A stretch of DNA of 64,000 bases from an uncultured Flavobacteriales bacterium (GTDB lineage Bacteria > Bacteroidota > Bacteroidia > Flavobacteriales_G > Salibacteraceae): assembly GCA_943788725.1 (NCBI GenBank), contig CALSRJ010000002.1, positions 1 to 64,000 on the forward strand, given 5' to 3'. The notes beneath the pieces are model-generated. The model made no database searches and was not told where the DNA came from. It was given only the letters and a program-made list of their open reading frames with translations. The translations under genes and the position numbers were made by a program. Positions 33,144 to 42,528 of this stretch are shown piece after piece (positions within the stretch are counted from its first letter, which is position 1; the number at the start of each line of letters is the position of its first letter).

Positions 33144-36071
33144 ATGAAGAGGATTTTACTCTCCGCCATCTCGGCAACTTTCGTCTTCTGTGGTTTTGCT
33201 CAAACTGTCCCACGGACACAAGTGAGCCCTGAACTGCAGATGAAAGCCGTGCAAACTACAGCTCGTCTACCTATCAACCAAAGCCCGAACTTTGACGCTG
33301 CAAGCACCGTTGCTACTCCAGGTCGCCAAATCAGCGCCACCGAAGTTGAAGTTGGGGATACCCGTTACGACCTTCAGACCAACTCAGCGATTCAACGTCG
33401 ATTGATCAACCATCCAAATGGTGCCGTTTCTGCCGCATGGACATTCAGTAGCAGCAACTCTTGGGCTACTCGTGGAACAGGTTACAACTACTTTAATGGA
33501 TCTTCTTGGGGAACAGCTCCTACTTCAGAGATTGAATCTGAGAGAACAGGATGGCCAAGCCTTTTGACCCTTTCCAGTGGAAAAGAGGTGGTAATCTCTC
33601 ACAGTACTGCGAGCAACATCTTGCGCAAAAGCGATCGTTCTAGCATTGGCTCCGGAACTTGGACACAAGCAAACCAAACAGCTCTTGACGCTCAGGTATG
33701 GAATCGCGCTACATCAGATGCTAGCAACAACACGATCCACATGATCAGCATGACGCTTCCTACGGCATTGGCTGGAAGCGTTTACAATGGTTGTGACGGA
33801 GCGTTGCTTTACTACCGTTCTACCAACGGAGGCACTTCATGGGACATTGCTGATTACCAAATCCAAGGATTGGACAGCGCATACTACCCAGACATGGGCG
33901 GTGATGCCTACGCTATTGATGTAAAAGGTGATACCGTTGCTATCGTTACAGGCGAAATCGGACGCGGTGTTCAACTTTTCAAATCAACCAACAACGGCGT
34001 AAACTGGTCAAAGACAAACGTTCTTGAATCAGATGTATGGTTCATTGAAGACGAAGTGTTTGTCGATACAGCAAACAGACTTTACACCAGTGACGGTAAT
34101 GTGACTGTATTGTTAGATAATGATGGCAAGGCACACGTATGGTATGCTAGCATGTTCATCGCTAACGACGACCTCACAGACGGTACATTCTCCTATTATC
34201 CATTTACGAATGGCATGGACTATTGGAACGAAGATTTTACCGAAGGTGAGCCTGTGTACTTAACAGGAGCTTTGGACATAGATGGAAACGGTCAATTGGA
34301 CCTCATCGGAACGACAATTGACGTTGTTGGTCGCTATGGAAACGGCGGTCTCACTGGCCAGCCACAGGCAGGTATTGATGAGGATGGATGTATCTACCTT
34401 ACTTACCAGTCTTTCCGTGAAGACCTCGATAACGGTGCACAGCACTACCGTCACACATACGCTATGATGTCATGTGATGGTGGATGTTCATGGTCTTTCC
34501 CAATCGACATTACCGGAGCAAGTGCGAACAACTTCTCTGAGTGTGTTTACCCAACGATTGCTCGTCGTGTTGACACTGCAATCCACGTATTGTATATGTC
34601 TGACAATGAGCCTGGGATTGCCGTTTCTGGCGATCAGGATCCTGCAGGTGTGAACAAGATGATTTACCTAAAGGAGAACGTAGATCGTTTCGATACGGCT
34701 ATGATCTGCCCAACAGGTATCATTGGAGACACTTTACTTTGCCTTGGAGGATCTGTTGACATCGAAGTACTCGGTTGTGCTTCTGCATACTCTTGGAGCG
34801 GCCCTGGAGGATTCTCAGCAACTACTGCGTCTATCTCCCCAACAGCGGTCGGCACATACACTTGCACGATGACCACTGCCTGTGGAACACAAACAGAAAC
34901 AATCAACGTTGTTGAATTCACAGGTACGAATGGCCCAAGTGTGGTTATGTCTGCTACTGTGAACAGCATGTGTGCCGGTGATACTTCAGTAATCACAGCT
35001 AATACTTCTATTGGAGGTCTTACGTATCAGTGGAGTGCCAACGCTGCAAGTGCAACTACTCCGTCTGTTACGGTTACTGCTCCAGGCACTTATGATGTAA
35101 CCGTCACTGCTTGCGGTGGTGGAGCTACTCAGGAGTCCTTTACGATCAGTGAGCCAAACTTTGCTCCTGTTGCAATCATCATCGGTGATCTTTCGATTTG
35201 TCCAACTGAAACTACCACGCTTTCCGTTCTTCCTGTTTCTGGAGGAAGCTACGCATGGAGCACAGGAGGCACTGGAACGAGCATTACTGTTAGTGCTGCA
35301 GGTACTTACACATGTAATGTTTCTAACTGTGGTGGATCTACCTCGTCATCTGTAACTGTAGTGGAAGAAGCGCTTCCAGTAGCAGCGATCGATGCTCCAG
35401 AGCTAGAAGTGTGTGAAGGTGGACAGCTTTCAGCAACTGCAAGCGGAGGAAGTGGTTACGCATGGTCTAACGGTTCTACTTCTGCTGTGATCACGATCAC
35501 GCAGCCATCTGAGTCTGGAACGTTCACCGTTACCGTGACCAACGATTGCGGCGATGAGGATACCGAAGAGGTTACCTTGACCATCAACGAGAACCCAGCT
35601 GCTCCTAGCATCACCTATGACGGAACGCAGTACACGTCTTCTCAGACTGGCGGTGGAACACACCAGTGGTTTGTTGATGGTACTGAGATTACTTCCGTAA
35701 CTGGAAACTCACTTCCTAACAACCAGTCTTATTCAGGACTTCAGATCACTTGCATCTACACCGATGAGAACGGTTGTGTGAGTCCTGAGTCTTCTGCTAT
35801 CCTCAACACAGAGGACGTGATGAATGCTTCTGGCATTACCGTATTCCCTAATCCAAACAACGGACGTTTTGAAGTTCGTTTTGGAGATGCGAATGGTAAA
35901 GTTGAAATCGAAGTGATCGATGTTCTTGGAAAAGTAGTGTACAGCAACAACGTTGCCGCTACCTCTGGAATGATCGAAGTAATCGACCTGAGTGGTTATG
36001 AGTCTGGCGTATACCAGCTCAACCTCAATGGCGAGTCGATCAATGCTACACATAGCGTTGTGATCAAGTAA
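33144..36071 (+). CDS. large secreted T9SS type A cargo protein with sialidase-like and Ig-like regions
   Basis: A 975-residue protein with signal MKRILLSAISATFVFCGFAQ. Residues ~60-530 look like a beta-propeller (repeated S-x-D-x-G-x-x-W/F elements such as STNGGTSWD, STNNGVNWS and SCDGGCSWS, i.e. Asp-box-like motifs). Residues ~545-880 hold about four Ig-like/PKD-like repeats rich in Thr, Ser and paired Cys (GGSYAWSTGGTGTSITVSAAGTYTCNVS pattern, shown here only by its parts). The last ~80 residues are a type A sorting domain: ITVFPNPNNGRF, VEIEVIDVLGKVVY, SGVYQLNL. It is secreted by T9SS. Substrate is unknown. The ATG at 33144 is chosen for the signal peptide. Confidence 0.88.
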   Translation: MKRILLSAISATFVFCGFAQTVPRTQVSPELQMKAVQTTARLPINQSPNFDAASTVATPGRQISATEVEVGDTRYDLQTNSAIQRRLINHPNGAVSAAWTFSSSNSWATRGTGYNYFNGSSWGTAPTSEIESERTGWPSLLTLSSGKEVVISHSTASNILRKSDRSSIGSGTWTQANQTALDAQVWNRATSDASNNTIHMISMTLPTALAGSVYNGCDGALLYYRSTNGGTSWDIADYQIQGLDSAYYPDMGGDAYAIDVKGDTVAIVTGEIGRGVQLFKSTNNGVNWSKTNVLESDVWFIEDEVFVDTANRLYTSDGNVTVLLDNDGKAHVWYASMFIANDDLTDGTFSYYPFTNGMDYWNEDFTEGEPVYLTGALDIDGNGQLDLIGTTIDVVGRYGNGGLTGQPQAGIDEDGCIYLTYQSFREDLDNGAQHYRHTYAMMSCDGGCSWSFPIDITGASANNFSECVYPTIARRVDTAIHVLYMSDNEPGIAVSGDQDPAGVNKMIYLKENVDRFDTAMICPTGIIGDTLLCLGGSVDIEVLGCASAYSWSGPGGFSATTASISPTAVGTYTCTMTTACGTQTETINVVEFTGTNGPSVVMSATVNSMCAGDTSVITANTSIGGLTYQWSANAASATTPSVTVTAPGTYDVTVTACGGGATQESFTISEPNFAPVAIIIGDLSICPTETTTLSVLPVSGGSYAWSTGGTGTSITVSAAGTYTCNVSNCGGSTSSSVTVVEEALPVAAIDAPELEVCEGGQLSATASGGSGYAWSNGSTSAVITITQPSESGTFTVTVTNDCGDEDTEEVTLTINENPAAPSITYDGTQYTSSQTGGGTHQWFVDGTEITSVTGNSLPNNQSYSGLQITCIYTDENGCVSPESSAILNTEDVMNASGITVFPNPNNGRFEVRFGDANGKVEIEVIDVLGKVVYSNNVAATSGMIEVIDLSGYESGVYQLNLNGESINATHSVVIK

Positions 36072-36091
36072 AGACAGAATGTGAATCAAGG

Positions 36092-36118
36092 AAAAGGCCC
36101 TCTTCGGAGGGCCTTTTT
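36092..36118 (+). terminator. strong bidirectional terminator
   Basis: Perfect 11-bp stem AAAAGGCCCTC-TTCG-GAGGGCCTTTT plus a further T. It lies between the T9SS cargo gene and convergent bshB1, and the A/T flanks suit both directions. Confidence 0.92.
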
Positions 36119-36132
36119 GATTTGACGTTGTG

Positions 36133-36858
36133 CTAGGCTAGTGACAGAATATCATCGACTCCAATGGGCCTTTCGGAAATGAATCCTTCCCCGTAGGTCG
36201 CCCCAATATATCTGCCATACATCTGTGCCTTCCCTTCAATGATCTCTAAAAACTCCTTTCCAGAAATGGAAGAAGCAGGTTCGTTGCTGTTCGGATTATA
36301 GAATTGGGACCCGTAGGCCTTGATACTGTTCGTCCGTTCTTCCCAATGCGGAGTGATGTCGACCACCAAAGTGGGCTGTTCAAAGTAATCTTGGAGGTAA
36401 TGCAGCACAAGTCGTGGTCGCCATGCTTCTTGAGCGACACCGTCGTCCTTCGTTTCTATGCGCCGCAGACCAGAGAGAAAACAAGCCACTTTCTCCAATT
36501 CGGCACTCCTACCATGATCTGGGTGACGATCTCGCAAGGCATTGCACAAAACTACATCCGGTTGGCACGCCCTGATTACTTCGATGATGCGCAGCTGTGC
36601 GTCTTCGTTGTTCTCAAAAAAACCATCCTGCAGACCTGCATTGACGCGAAAACTCGTCTTGAGAATCTTCGCTGCGGCTTCTGCTTCTTTTAGCCTCAGT
36701 TCTCCGGAGCCTCTGGTGCCTAGCTCCCCCTTCGTAAGGTCTAATATCCCAATCTTCTTTCCTGCAGCTACCGCCTTCAACAAGGTTCCACCGCAACTCA
36801 ATTCGACGTCGTCAGGATGCACTCCGATCGCCAGTATGTCAACTTTTTCCAATGCCAT
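36133..36858 (-). CDS. bshB1: bacillithiol biosynthesis deacetylase BshB1
   Basis: A 241-residue LmbE-like zinc deacetylase that removes the acetyl group from GlcNAc-malate in bacillithiol synthesis. Zinc ligands are in GVHPDDVE and the RHPDHGRS motif. The C-terminal YGEGFISERPIGV is specific to the BshB1 subgroup of Bacteroidota. This shows that the organism probably uses bacillithiol as its low-molecular-weight thiol; bshA and bshC are not in the window. It is divergent from ccmB with 38 bases between the start codons. Confidence 0.93.
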   Translation of the reverse strand: MALEKVDILAIGVHPDDVELSCGGTLLKAVAAGKKIGILDLTKGELGTRGSGELRLKEAEAAAKILKTSFRVNAGLQDGFFENNEDAQLRIIEVIRACQPDVVLCNALRDRHPDHGRSAELEKVACFLSGLRRIETKDDGVAQEAWRPRLVLHYLQDYFEQPTLVVDITPHWEERTNSIKAYGSQFYNPNSNEPASSISGKEFLEIIEGKAQMYGRYIGATYGEGFISERPIGVDDILSLA

Positions 36859-36896
36859 GGTTCCTTAACCTATAATGCTCTAAACTTGTTGCCGCA

Positions 36897-37550
36897 ATGG
36901 ACAAATTTCTCGCAATATTAACCAAAGAGTTCAAGTCGGATTTCCGGAACCCGTATATTCTCGGTGGTGCGGGATTATTTCTGTTGTCCACACTGTTCGT
37001 TTGTTACATAACAGTGAAGCGCATTCCGACCCCCTCCACATGGGTAGCATTGTACTGGATCATCATCCTATTTTCCGCCTTTAACGCCGTGGCCAAAAGC
37101 TTTACGAGCGAGTCTAGGGAACGCATGCTCTATCTCTATACCTTATCAGGCCCAGGGGCATTTATTGCCTCAAAAGCGGTATACCACGGCATTGTAATGG
37201 TCCTCCTCTCCATGGTTGCAGTTATGGTTTACTCCACCTTCTTTCCAATGGCGATTGCAGACACCACGTTGTTCTACACTTCTGTAGTGCTCGGGGCATC
37301 GGGAATAGCGATCATCTTAAGCCTCCTTTCTACCATTGCCTCTAAGGCCGGAAATAACCTCACCTTGATGGCGATACTCGCTTTGCCGATCTTGCTTCCC
37401 TTAATGATGGTGTCGACCACGCTCATGAAGAATGCCATTGATGGGATTGATCTTTCCGTTCAACTGAAATACCTCTTCGTGCTAGGCGGTCTGAATGTGG
37501 TCAGTTTTGCCCTGTCTGTTGTGTTGTTTCCGTACCTTTGGCGCGAATAA
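36897..37550 (+). CDS. ccmB: heme exporter protein CcmB
   Basis: A 217-residue membrane protein with six hydrophobic helices. FTSESRERMLYLYTLSG and PNVLAI-like segments match CcmB, the membrane subunit that works with the ATPase CcmA in cytochrome c maturation System I. No ccmA gene is adjacent. TAAACTTG (one mismatch to the -7 consensus) at 36881-36888 predicts a leader of ~5 bases. It begins the ccmB-C-D-E-F cluster. Confidence 0.9.
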   Translation: MDKFLAILTKEFKSDFRNPYILGGAGLFLLSTLFVCYITVKRIPTPSTWVALYWIIILFSAFNAVAKSFTSESRERMLYLYTLSGPGAFIASKAVYHGIVMVLLSMVAVMVYSTFFPMAIADTTLFYTSVVLGASGIAIILSLLSTIASKAGNNLTLMAILALPILLPLMMVSTTLMKNAIDGIDLSVQLKYLFVLGGLNVVSFALSVVLFPYLWRE

Positions 37551-38218
37551 AAAGTCGACTCCAATTGAAGCTGCACATCGCCTTCAAAATCCTAGCAATT
37601 CTCTTGGTCTTTTTCACGCTCTGCGCGGGATTGCTCGTAGATGTTCCTGCCCTAAACATCTTGAACGAGACCATTAGAAACCTCTTTTTCCACGTGACTT
37701 CGTGGTTCGCGATGGTGTTTCTCTTCATCGCTTCATTCACATACAGCATTCGCTATCTCAGAACTGGATCTCCTTCAGACGACCTTCGTGCTCGCGTTTT
37801 TGTTGAAACAGGGATGGTTTTTGGTGCTGCTGGAATGGTGACCGGAATGCTCTGGGCCAATTTTACATGGGGATCCTATTGGGTACCGGATCCAAAACTG
37901 AACGGTGCAGCGATTGCATTGCTGGCGTACTTAGCCTACGGAATTCTTAGAAACAGTCTACAGGACAGCATTCAACGTGCAAAGGTGAGTGCGGTCTACA
38001 ACATTTTCGCATTTGTGATGATGGTGCTTTTCATCTTCATCCTCCCACGCATGACCGACTCATTGCATCCAGGCAATGGCGGTAATCCTGCCTTCAGCAG
38101 CTATGACTTGGACGACAATATGCGCATGGTATTCTATCCCGCCATCATCGGTTGGATATTGTTGGGTCTGTGGATGACCGAGATCCGAGTTCGGATCGCT
38201 AACTTGAAAAATACATAA
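37538..38218 (+). CDS. ccmC: heme handling protein CcmC
   Basis: A 226-residue protein with six transmembrane helices. The WWD-type segment TWGSYWVPDPKLNGAA and His residues in LFFHVTSWF and SLHPG match CcmC, which presents heme to CcmE. In the enterobacterial protein the motif is W-G-x-W-W-x-W-D; here it is reduced, as is usual for Bacteroidota homologues. The frame opens with TTG at 37538, overlapping ccmB by 13 bases; a second TTG at 37565 (LKLHIAFK) is also possible and would give no overlap. Confidence 0.9.
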   Translation: MARIKSRLQLKLHIAFKILAILLVFFTLCAGLLVDVPALNILNETIRNLFFHVTSWFAMVFLFIASFTYSIRYLRTGSPSDDLRARVFVETGMVFGAAGMVTGMLWANFTWGSYWVPDPKLNGAAIALLAYLAYGILRNSLQDSIQRAKVSAVYNIFAFVMMVLFIFILPRMTDSLHPGNGGNPAFSSYDLDDNMRMVFYPAIIGWILLGLWMTEIRVRIANLKNT

Positions 38219-38220
38219 CC

Positions 38221-38436
38221 ATGAAGGCTTGGATATCAACTTTTACCCTGATGCTGTTGTTTCTATCCTCGTTCGCCCAGTCTGCTGAAATGGCCGACCA
38301 AATGCGAGCAGACGGAAAGATTTACGTGGTGGTAGGCGTGTTGGTTTTGATTTTCGCCGTCCTCTTCGCTTACATGATCTTCTTGGATACGCGACTGAGA
38401 AAAGTTGAGAAAGAGAAAGAAAAAGAGCAAGCATGA
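38221..38436 (+). CDS. CcmD family small membrane protein
   Basis: A 71-residue protein with a cleavable-looking or first membrane segment (residues 3-19), a second hydrophobic helix (IYVVVGVLVLIFAVLFAYMIFL) and a charged C-terminal tail ending in KEKEKEQA. This is the alternative CcmD family found between ccmC and ccmE in Bacteroidota. It helps release heme-loaded CcmE. It overlaps ccmE by 4 bases (ATGA). Confidence 0.8.
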   Translation: MKAWISTFTLMLLFLSSFAQSAEMADQMRADGKIYVVVGVLVLIFAVLFAYMIFLDTRLRKVEKEKEKEQA

Positions 38437-38834
38437 AACGAATGCACATCATATTGATCCTACTAATAGCTGTGATGATCGGGGCTATGATTGGCGCCAT
38501 CAATGATTCAAGTTCCTACGCCGATTTTGATGAGGCGTTTACGAACCCCTCTTCTGAGTATCACGTAGTGGGCAAATTGGCCAGAGACCGTGAGATGAAA
38601 TACGAGCCAGAGACCAATCCCGACTTATTTACCTTTTGGCTCGAGGACGTCAACGGCGAAGAAAAGCAAGTCGTACTGCACAAAAGCAAGCCACAGGACT
38701 TCGAACGTTCTGAGCAGATCGTGCTGATCGGAAGTGCAGAAGGCGACGTGTTTCACGCCAACGACATCCTTATGAAATGCCCTTCTAAGTATACGGACGG
38801 GACGGTGCAAGCCAAAGAACAAGCCAGTATCTGA
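38433..38834 (+). CDS. ccmE: cytochrome c maturation protein CcmE, cysteine variant
   Basis: A 133-residue periplasmic heme chaperone with one N-terminal membrane anchor and an OB-fold. In classical CcmE a His in HxxxY binds heme covalently. Here the equivalent segment is CPSKY, with Cys116 and Tyr120, as in the CxxxY class known from some other bacteria and archaea. It is followed 3 bases later by ccmF. Identity is supported by position and the ILMKCPSKY signature. Confidence 0.88.
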   Translation: MKRMHIILILLIAVMIGAMIGAINDSSSYADFDEAFTNPSSEYHVVGKLARDREMKYEPETNPDLFTFWLEDVNGEEKQVVLHKSKPQDFERSEQIVLIGSAEGDVFHANDILMKCPSKYTDGTVQAKEQASI

Positions 38835-38837
38835 CCC

Positions 38838-41228
38838 ATGGAGTACACAGGCGAACAGTTGTTGATCGGCGAGATCGGCAACTTTTTCATTCTCATCGCT
38901 TTTGCCTTTGGCGGACTTTCCACGATTGCCTATTTCTTGGCCGAGCAGAACGAAGACACCTCTTGGAAAAAAATAGGTCGTTGGAGTTTTTGGGCGCATT
39001 CCTTAGGCGTAGTAGGCATGGTGGCTACGCTGTTCTTCATGATCTTCAACCAATACTTCGAATACCACTACATCTGGCAGCATAGTAGTTCTGACCTGCC
39101 ACTTCGCTATATCTTTTCGTGCTTTTGGGAAGGAATTGAAGGAAGCTTCATGCTGTGGATGTTTTGGCATGTGATCATCTTGAATGTCCTCCTTCGATTC
39201 GTAGGAAAATGGGAAGCGTCGGTCATGGCTGTAGCCGTTTCGGTGCAGGTCTTCCTTACTTCCATGCTCCTCGGTGTTTTTCTTCTCGACTACAAGCTTG
39301 GAAGCAACCCGTTCACCGTTTTGACGCGACAGCATCCCGACTTCGTGAACTTGCCAATTTTTCAGATGCCCGACTATGTCGATCTGCTCGACGGCCGAGG
39401 ACTGAATCCCCTACTACAGAATTACTGGATGACCATCCACCCTCCTACCCTGTTTCTGGGATTTTCACTTGTATTGGTGCCCTTCGCTTATGCGATTGCA
39501 GGACTTTGGAAAGGCATGTTTACCGAATGGGTAAAACCTGCCCTCCCCTGGACCTACCTCGGCATTGGCATCTTGGGAGTAGGTATTTTGATGGGGGGTG
39601 CGTGGGCGTATGAAGCCTTGAGCTTTGGCGGCTTTTGGGCATGGGATCCCGTAGAAAACGCCTCCCTTGTTCCATGGCTCATCTTAGTCGGAGCTGGACA
39701 CTTGATGCTCATACAACGCAAGGAGAAAACGTCGGTGTTGACGCTTTTCATCATGACAGCCTTGTCCTTCTGTCTCATCCAATACAGCTCCTTTCTCACA
39801 AAAAGTGGCATTCTTGGCGAGAGCAGCGTACACTCCTTCACCGACTTGGGCATGACGGGGCAACTGGCGATTTCCCTCTTCTTTTATGTATTTCTATCCA
39901 TCGGATTGATCATTTGGAGAAACAAGGATTTTCCCAAGAATAAGAAAGAAGACCACCTCTGGTCGCGTGAATTCTGGATGTTCATGGGTGCGCTTGTTTT
40001 GATGATCTCTGCATTTCAGATTGAGTTCAGCACTTCGTTTCCTGTAATCAATAAGCTCTTCGGCACAAACCTGGCTCCATCTTCCGAACGAATAGAATAT
40101 TACAACAAGTGGCAATTGCCTCTAGCCGTGCTCATCTCTGCAATGGTTGCGTTCACACAATTCATGAAGTACAAGCGCACGGAACCCCGATTGCTTTTAA
40201 AGCAACTCAGCCTTTCCATCGGAGCCGCCTTGGCACTCACTGTTACCGCGGGAATGATCTTCACCATCACCAATCCACTCGTCCTACTGCTCATTTTCAC
40301 CTCTTCATGGGCAATCGCCTCCAACCTGGATTACGTCATTCGCATCCTCAATGGCAAGTTCAGCAAAGCGGGTGCAAGCATTGCCCATGTTGGCTTTGGA
40401 CTTATCATGCTCGGCGCTTTGATCAGCACGAGCCAAAGCGATGTGATTTCAGAAAACACCAGCTTGTATGACGTGAGCGTACTTGGAGAAGACTTCAACA
40501 ACAATGAAAACATCCTCCTTATGAAGGATGACACGCTCATGATGGGCGACTACTTTGTCAGTTATCGTGGGAAAGAAACGGACGGTATTTTCATTCACTA
40601 TGAAGTGGAGTACATGCAAGCAGACGCTTCGGGTCAGTTGGCCACAGCATTTACGCTCTACCCCTTTATTCAGCTCAATCCACGGATGGGAAATGTTGCC
40701 GAGCCTTATACCAAGCATTACGTTGACCAGGATGTTTACACCCATATCACCTACGCCGAATTAGAAGAGCGGAAAAAGGACATCAAAACATCCGAACACA
40801 GTATTGCACTTGGAGATACTATTTTCACCCAGAACAGTTTCATGGTCCTCGACTCGCTGGACAGAAAACCACAACTCAAGAACAAAGGACTGACGATCAA
40901 TGACTTGGCATTAGGGGCGAGTTTCACCCTGTACGATGTACAGACGCAGGCACATGCGGTGGAGCCACTTTTCGTGATCCGAGACCGCCAATACTCGTTT
41001 TCAGTGCCGGACAGCGTGCCCGAAGCTGGAGTGACCATCCAATTCCAAGGCATTGACCCGACCACCGAAACCTTCTCCTTTAGCGTGGTGGAAAAGGATC
41101 CTCGTTACCGAGAGTTCATTGTGATGAAAGCGATTGTATTCCCCTGGATCAATGTACTTTGGCTCGGCATCATCGTAATGGGCATCGGTACCTTGCTGGC
41201 CGTTTTCCAGCGATTCAAGCGCTTATGA
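38838..41228 (+). CDS. ccmF: cytochrome c heme lyase subunit CcmF
   Basis: A 796-residue polytopic protein that ligates heme to apocytochrome c. The WWD domain reads GGFWAWDPVENASLVPW. Other family blocks are WEGIEGSFMLW, NYWMTIHPPTLFLGF and SSFLTKSGILGESSVHSF. A long periplasmic region of ~230 residues precedes the last membrane helix. Its stop overlaps the next gene's ATG by 4 bases, joining the Ccm cluster to the DUF2520-kdsC-UbiA-maf genes. ccmG and ccmH are not found in the window. Confidence 0.94.
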   Translation: MEYTGEQLLIGEIGNFFILIAFAFGGLSTIAYFLAEQNEDTSWKKIGRWSFWAHSLGVVGMVATLFFMIFNQYFEYHYIWQHSSSDLPLRYIFSCFWEGIEGSFMLWMFWHVIILNVLLRFVGKWEASVMAVAVSVQVFLTSMLLGVFLLDYKLGSNPFTVLTRQHPDFVNLPIFQMPDYVDLLDGRGLNPLLQNYWMTIHPPTLFLGFSLVLVPFAYAIAGLWKGMFTEWVKPALPWTYLGIGILGVGILMGGAWAYEALSFGGFWAWDPVENASLVPWLILVGAGHLMLIQRKEKTSVLTLFIMTALSFCLIQYSSFLTKSGILGESSVHSFTDLGMTGQLAISLFFYVFLSIGLIIWRNKDFPKNKKEDHLWSREFWMFMGALVLMISAFQIEFSTSFPVINKLFGTNLAPSSERIEYYNKWQLPLAVLISAMVAFTQFMKYKRTEPRLLLKQLSLSIGAALALTVTAGMIFTITNPLVLLLIFTSSWAIASNLDYVIRILNGKFSKAGASIAHVGFGLIMLGALISTSQSDVISENTSLYDVSVLGEDFNNNENILLMKDDTLMMGDYFVSYRGKETDGIFIHYEVEYMQADASGQLATAFTLYPFIQLNPRMGNVAEPYTKHYVDQDVYTHITYAELEERKKDIKTSEHSIALGDTIFTQNSFMVLDSLDRKPQLKNKGLTINDLALGASFTLYDVQTQAHAVEPLFVIRDRQYSFSVPDSVPEAGVTIQFQGIDPTTETFSFSVVEKDPRYREFIVMKAIVFPWINVLWLGIIVMGIGTLLAVFQRFKRL

Positions 41229-41992
41229 ATCAAACTCCCCGCATAGCCATCCTCGGCATTGGGAATGTCGGTTGGAACTTAGGGTTTCGTCTGCACGAGA
41301 TCGGTTACGCAGTGCCACAGCTTATCTCTGAAAGCCATTCCGCGAGCGACGAACTGGCTCGCACCTTGAATGCAGAAGTTGGAGATCATCCTGGAGAGTT
41401 ATCGCCATTTGTAGACATTGCGATTCTCTGTGTTCCAGACGATGTCATAGAACGAACGGTGGCAATGATACCGGAACACGTGGCTGTGGTGCACACTTCT
41501 GGAAGCACCCCCCTCATCGAGGGAAGAGAGCGCAGCGGTGTTCTCTATCCATTTCAGACGTTCTCAAAACACGTCAGACCAGATTGGAAAGGAATACCTG
41601 TGTTCATTGAAAGCAATGATCCTTCCTTAGAAAAGGAACTCCTCGTGTTGGGTGACGCCCTCTCAGGAAATGCTTCTGTAAAAAATTCAGAACAACGCCG
41701 CATCATCCATTTGTCAGGTGTGTTTGGCGCCAATTTTGTCAACCACATTCTGTACATGGCAGAACGCGTGCTCAAAGCTGGGGACAGTGATTTTGAGGTG
41801 CTGCGCCCTCTGCTTCATGAGACGATTCGGAAGGCAATTGAATTAGGCCCAAAAGAAAGTCAAACAGGTCCAGCGCGCCGAGGGGACGACAAGCTCATTC
41901 AGCAGCACCTTGAGCTCTTGGCATCCGATGAAGGACTCTCTGATATTTACGCCATGTTGAGTAAAAGTATTTCGAAGACGTATCGACCATGA
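41225..41992 (+). CDS. Rossmann-like and DUF2520 domain protein
   Basis: A 255-residue protein. The N-terminal half is an NAD(P)-binding fold (IAILGIGNVGWNLGFRL, glycine loop GxGxxG) of the F420-dependent/ProC-like type. The C-terminal half is the DUF2520 helical domain with HLSGVFGANFVNHIL and the conserved GPARRGD turn. The substrate is unknown. The ATG at 41225 lies in the ATGA overlap with ccmF; the longer reading upstream would run inside ccmF. It overlaps kdsC by 4 bases. Confidence 0.88.
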   Translation: MNQTPRIAILGIGNVGWNLGFRLHEIGYAVPQLISESHSASDELARTLNAEVGDHPGELSPFVDIAILCVPDDVIERTVAMIPEHVAVVHTSGSTPLIEGRERSGVLYPFQTFSKHVRPDWKGIPVFIESNDPSLEKELLVLGDALSGNASVKNSEQRRIIHLSGVFGANFVNHILYMAERVLKAGDSDFEVLRPLLHETIRKAIELGPKESQTGPARRGDDKLIQQHLELLASDEGLSDIYAMLSKSISKTYRP

Positions 41993-42528
41993 GTTACCTC
42001 GATCTTTTTCACCGCATCAAAGCCTTTGTTTTTGACGTTGACGGCGTCCTCACCGACGGTAGTGTAACCCTTCTTCCGGATGGCCAGCAGATGCGTCGGA
42101 TGCATTCAAAGGATGGCTACGCACTGCAGATCGCTGTCAAAAAAGGCTACCGTGTTGCCATCATCACGGGGGGAAATAGTCTACCGGTGAAAGAGCGCTT
42201 GCAGGCGCTGGGGGTGACTGACGTTTACCTCAAAAGCAGCCATAAAGACGAGTCCATGGATGACTTCATCCACAGCTATGACCTTCAGCCGGATGAGGTG
42301 ATGTACATGGGCGATGACATTCCAGACCTCGCTGCTATGATGATGATAGGTCTTCCCGCATGTCCCTCAGATGCTGCCACAGAGATCAAAGAACTCAGCA
42401 AATACATCTCCAAAAAACAGGGCGGCAAGGGGTGCGTTCGCGAGATTGTTGAATTGATCATGAAAACCCAAGGAACATGGTATGACCATGAGAAAAACAG
42501 TGATAACTTAGCAGAATTCACATGGTAA
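41989..42528 (+). CDS. kdsC: 3-deoxy-D-manno-octulosonate 8-phosphate phosphatase (KdsC-type HAD hydrolase)
   Basis: A 179-residue C0-type HAD phosphatase without a cap. Motif I is FDVDGVLTDG, motif II IITGGNS, the Lys is in YLKSSHKDE and motif IV GDDIPDL. KdsC makes Kdo for LPS; close HADs act on other 2-keto-sugar phosphates, so the exact substrate is by family. Overlaps of 4 bases before and 7 bases after place it inside a tight operon with DUF2520, UbiA and maf genes. Confidence 0.88.
   Translation: MSYLDLFHRIKAFVFDVDGVLTDGSVTLLPDGQQMRRMHSKDGYALQIAVKKGYRVAIITGGNSLPVKERLQALGVTDVYLKSSHKDESMDDFIHSYDLQPDEVMYMGDDIPDLAAMMMIGLPACPSDAATEIKELSKYISKKQGGKGCVREIVELIMKTQGTWYDHEKNSDNLAEFTW

Noticed and set aside
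36897-38218. A hidden ccmA gene in the Ccm cluster
   Set aside because: No ABC signature or Walker motifs are found in any frame around ccmB and ccmC.
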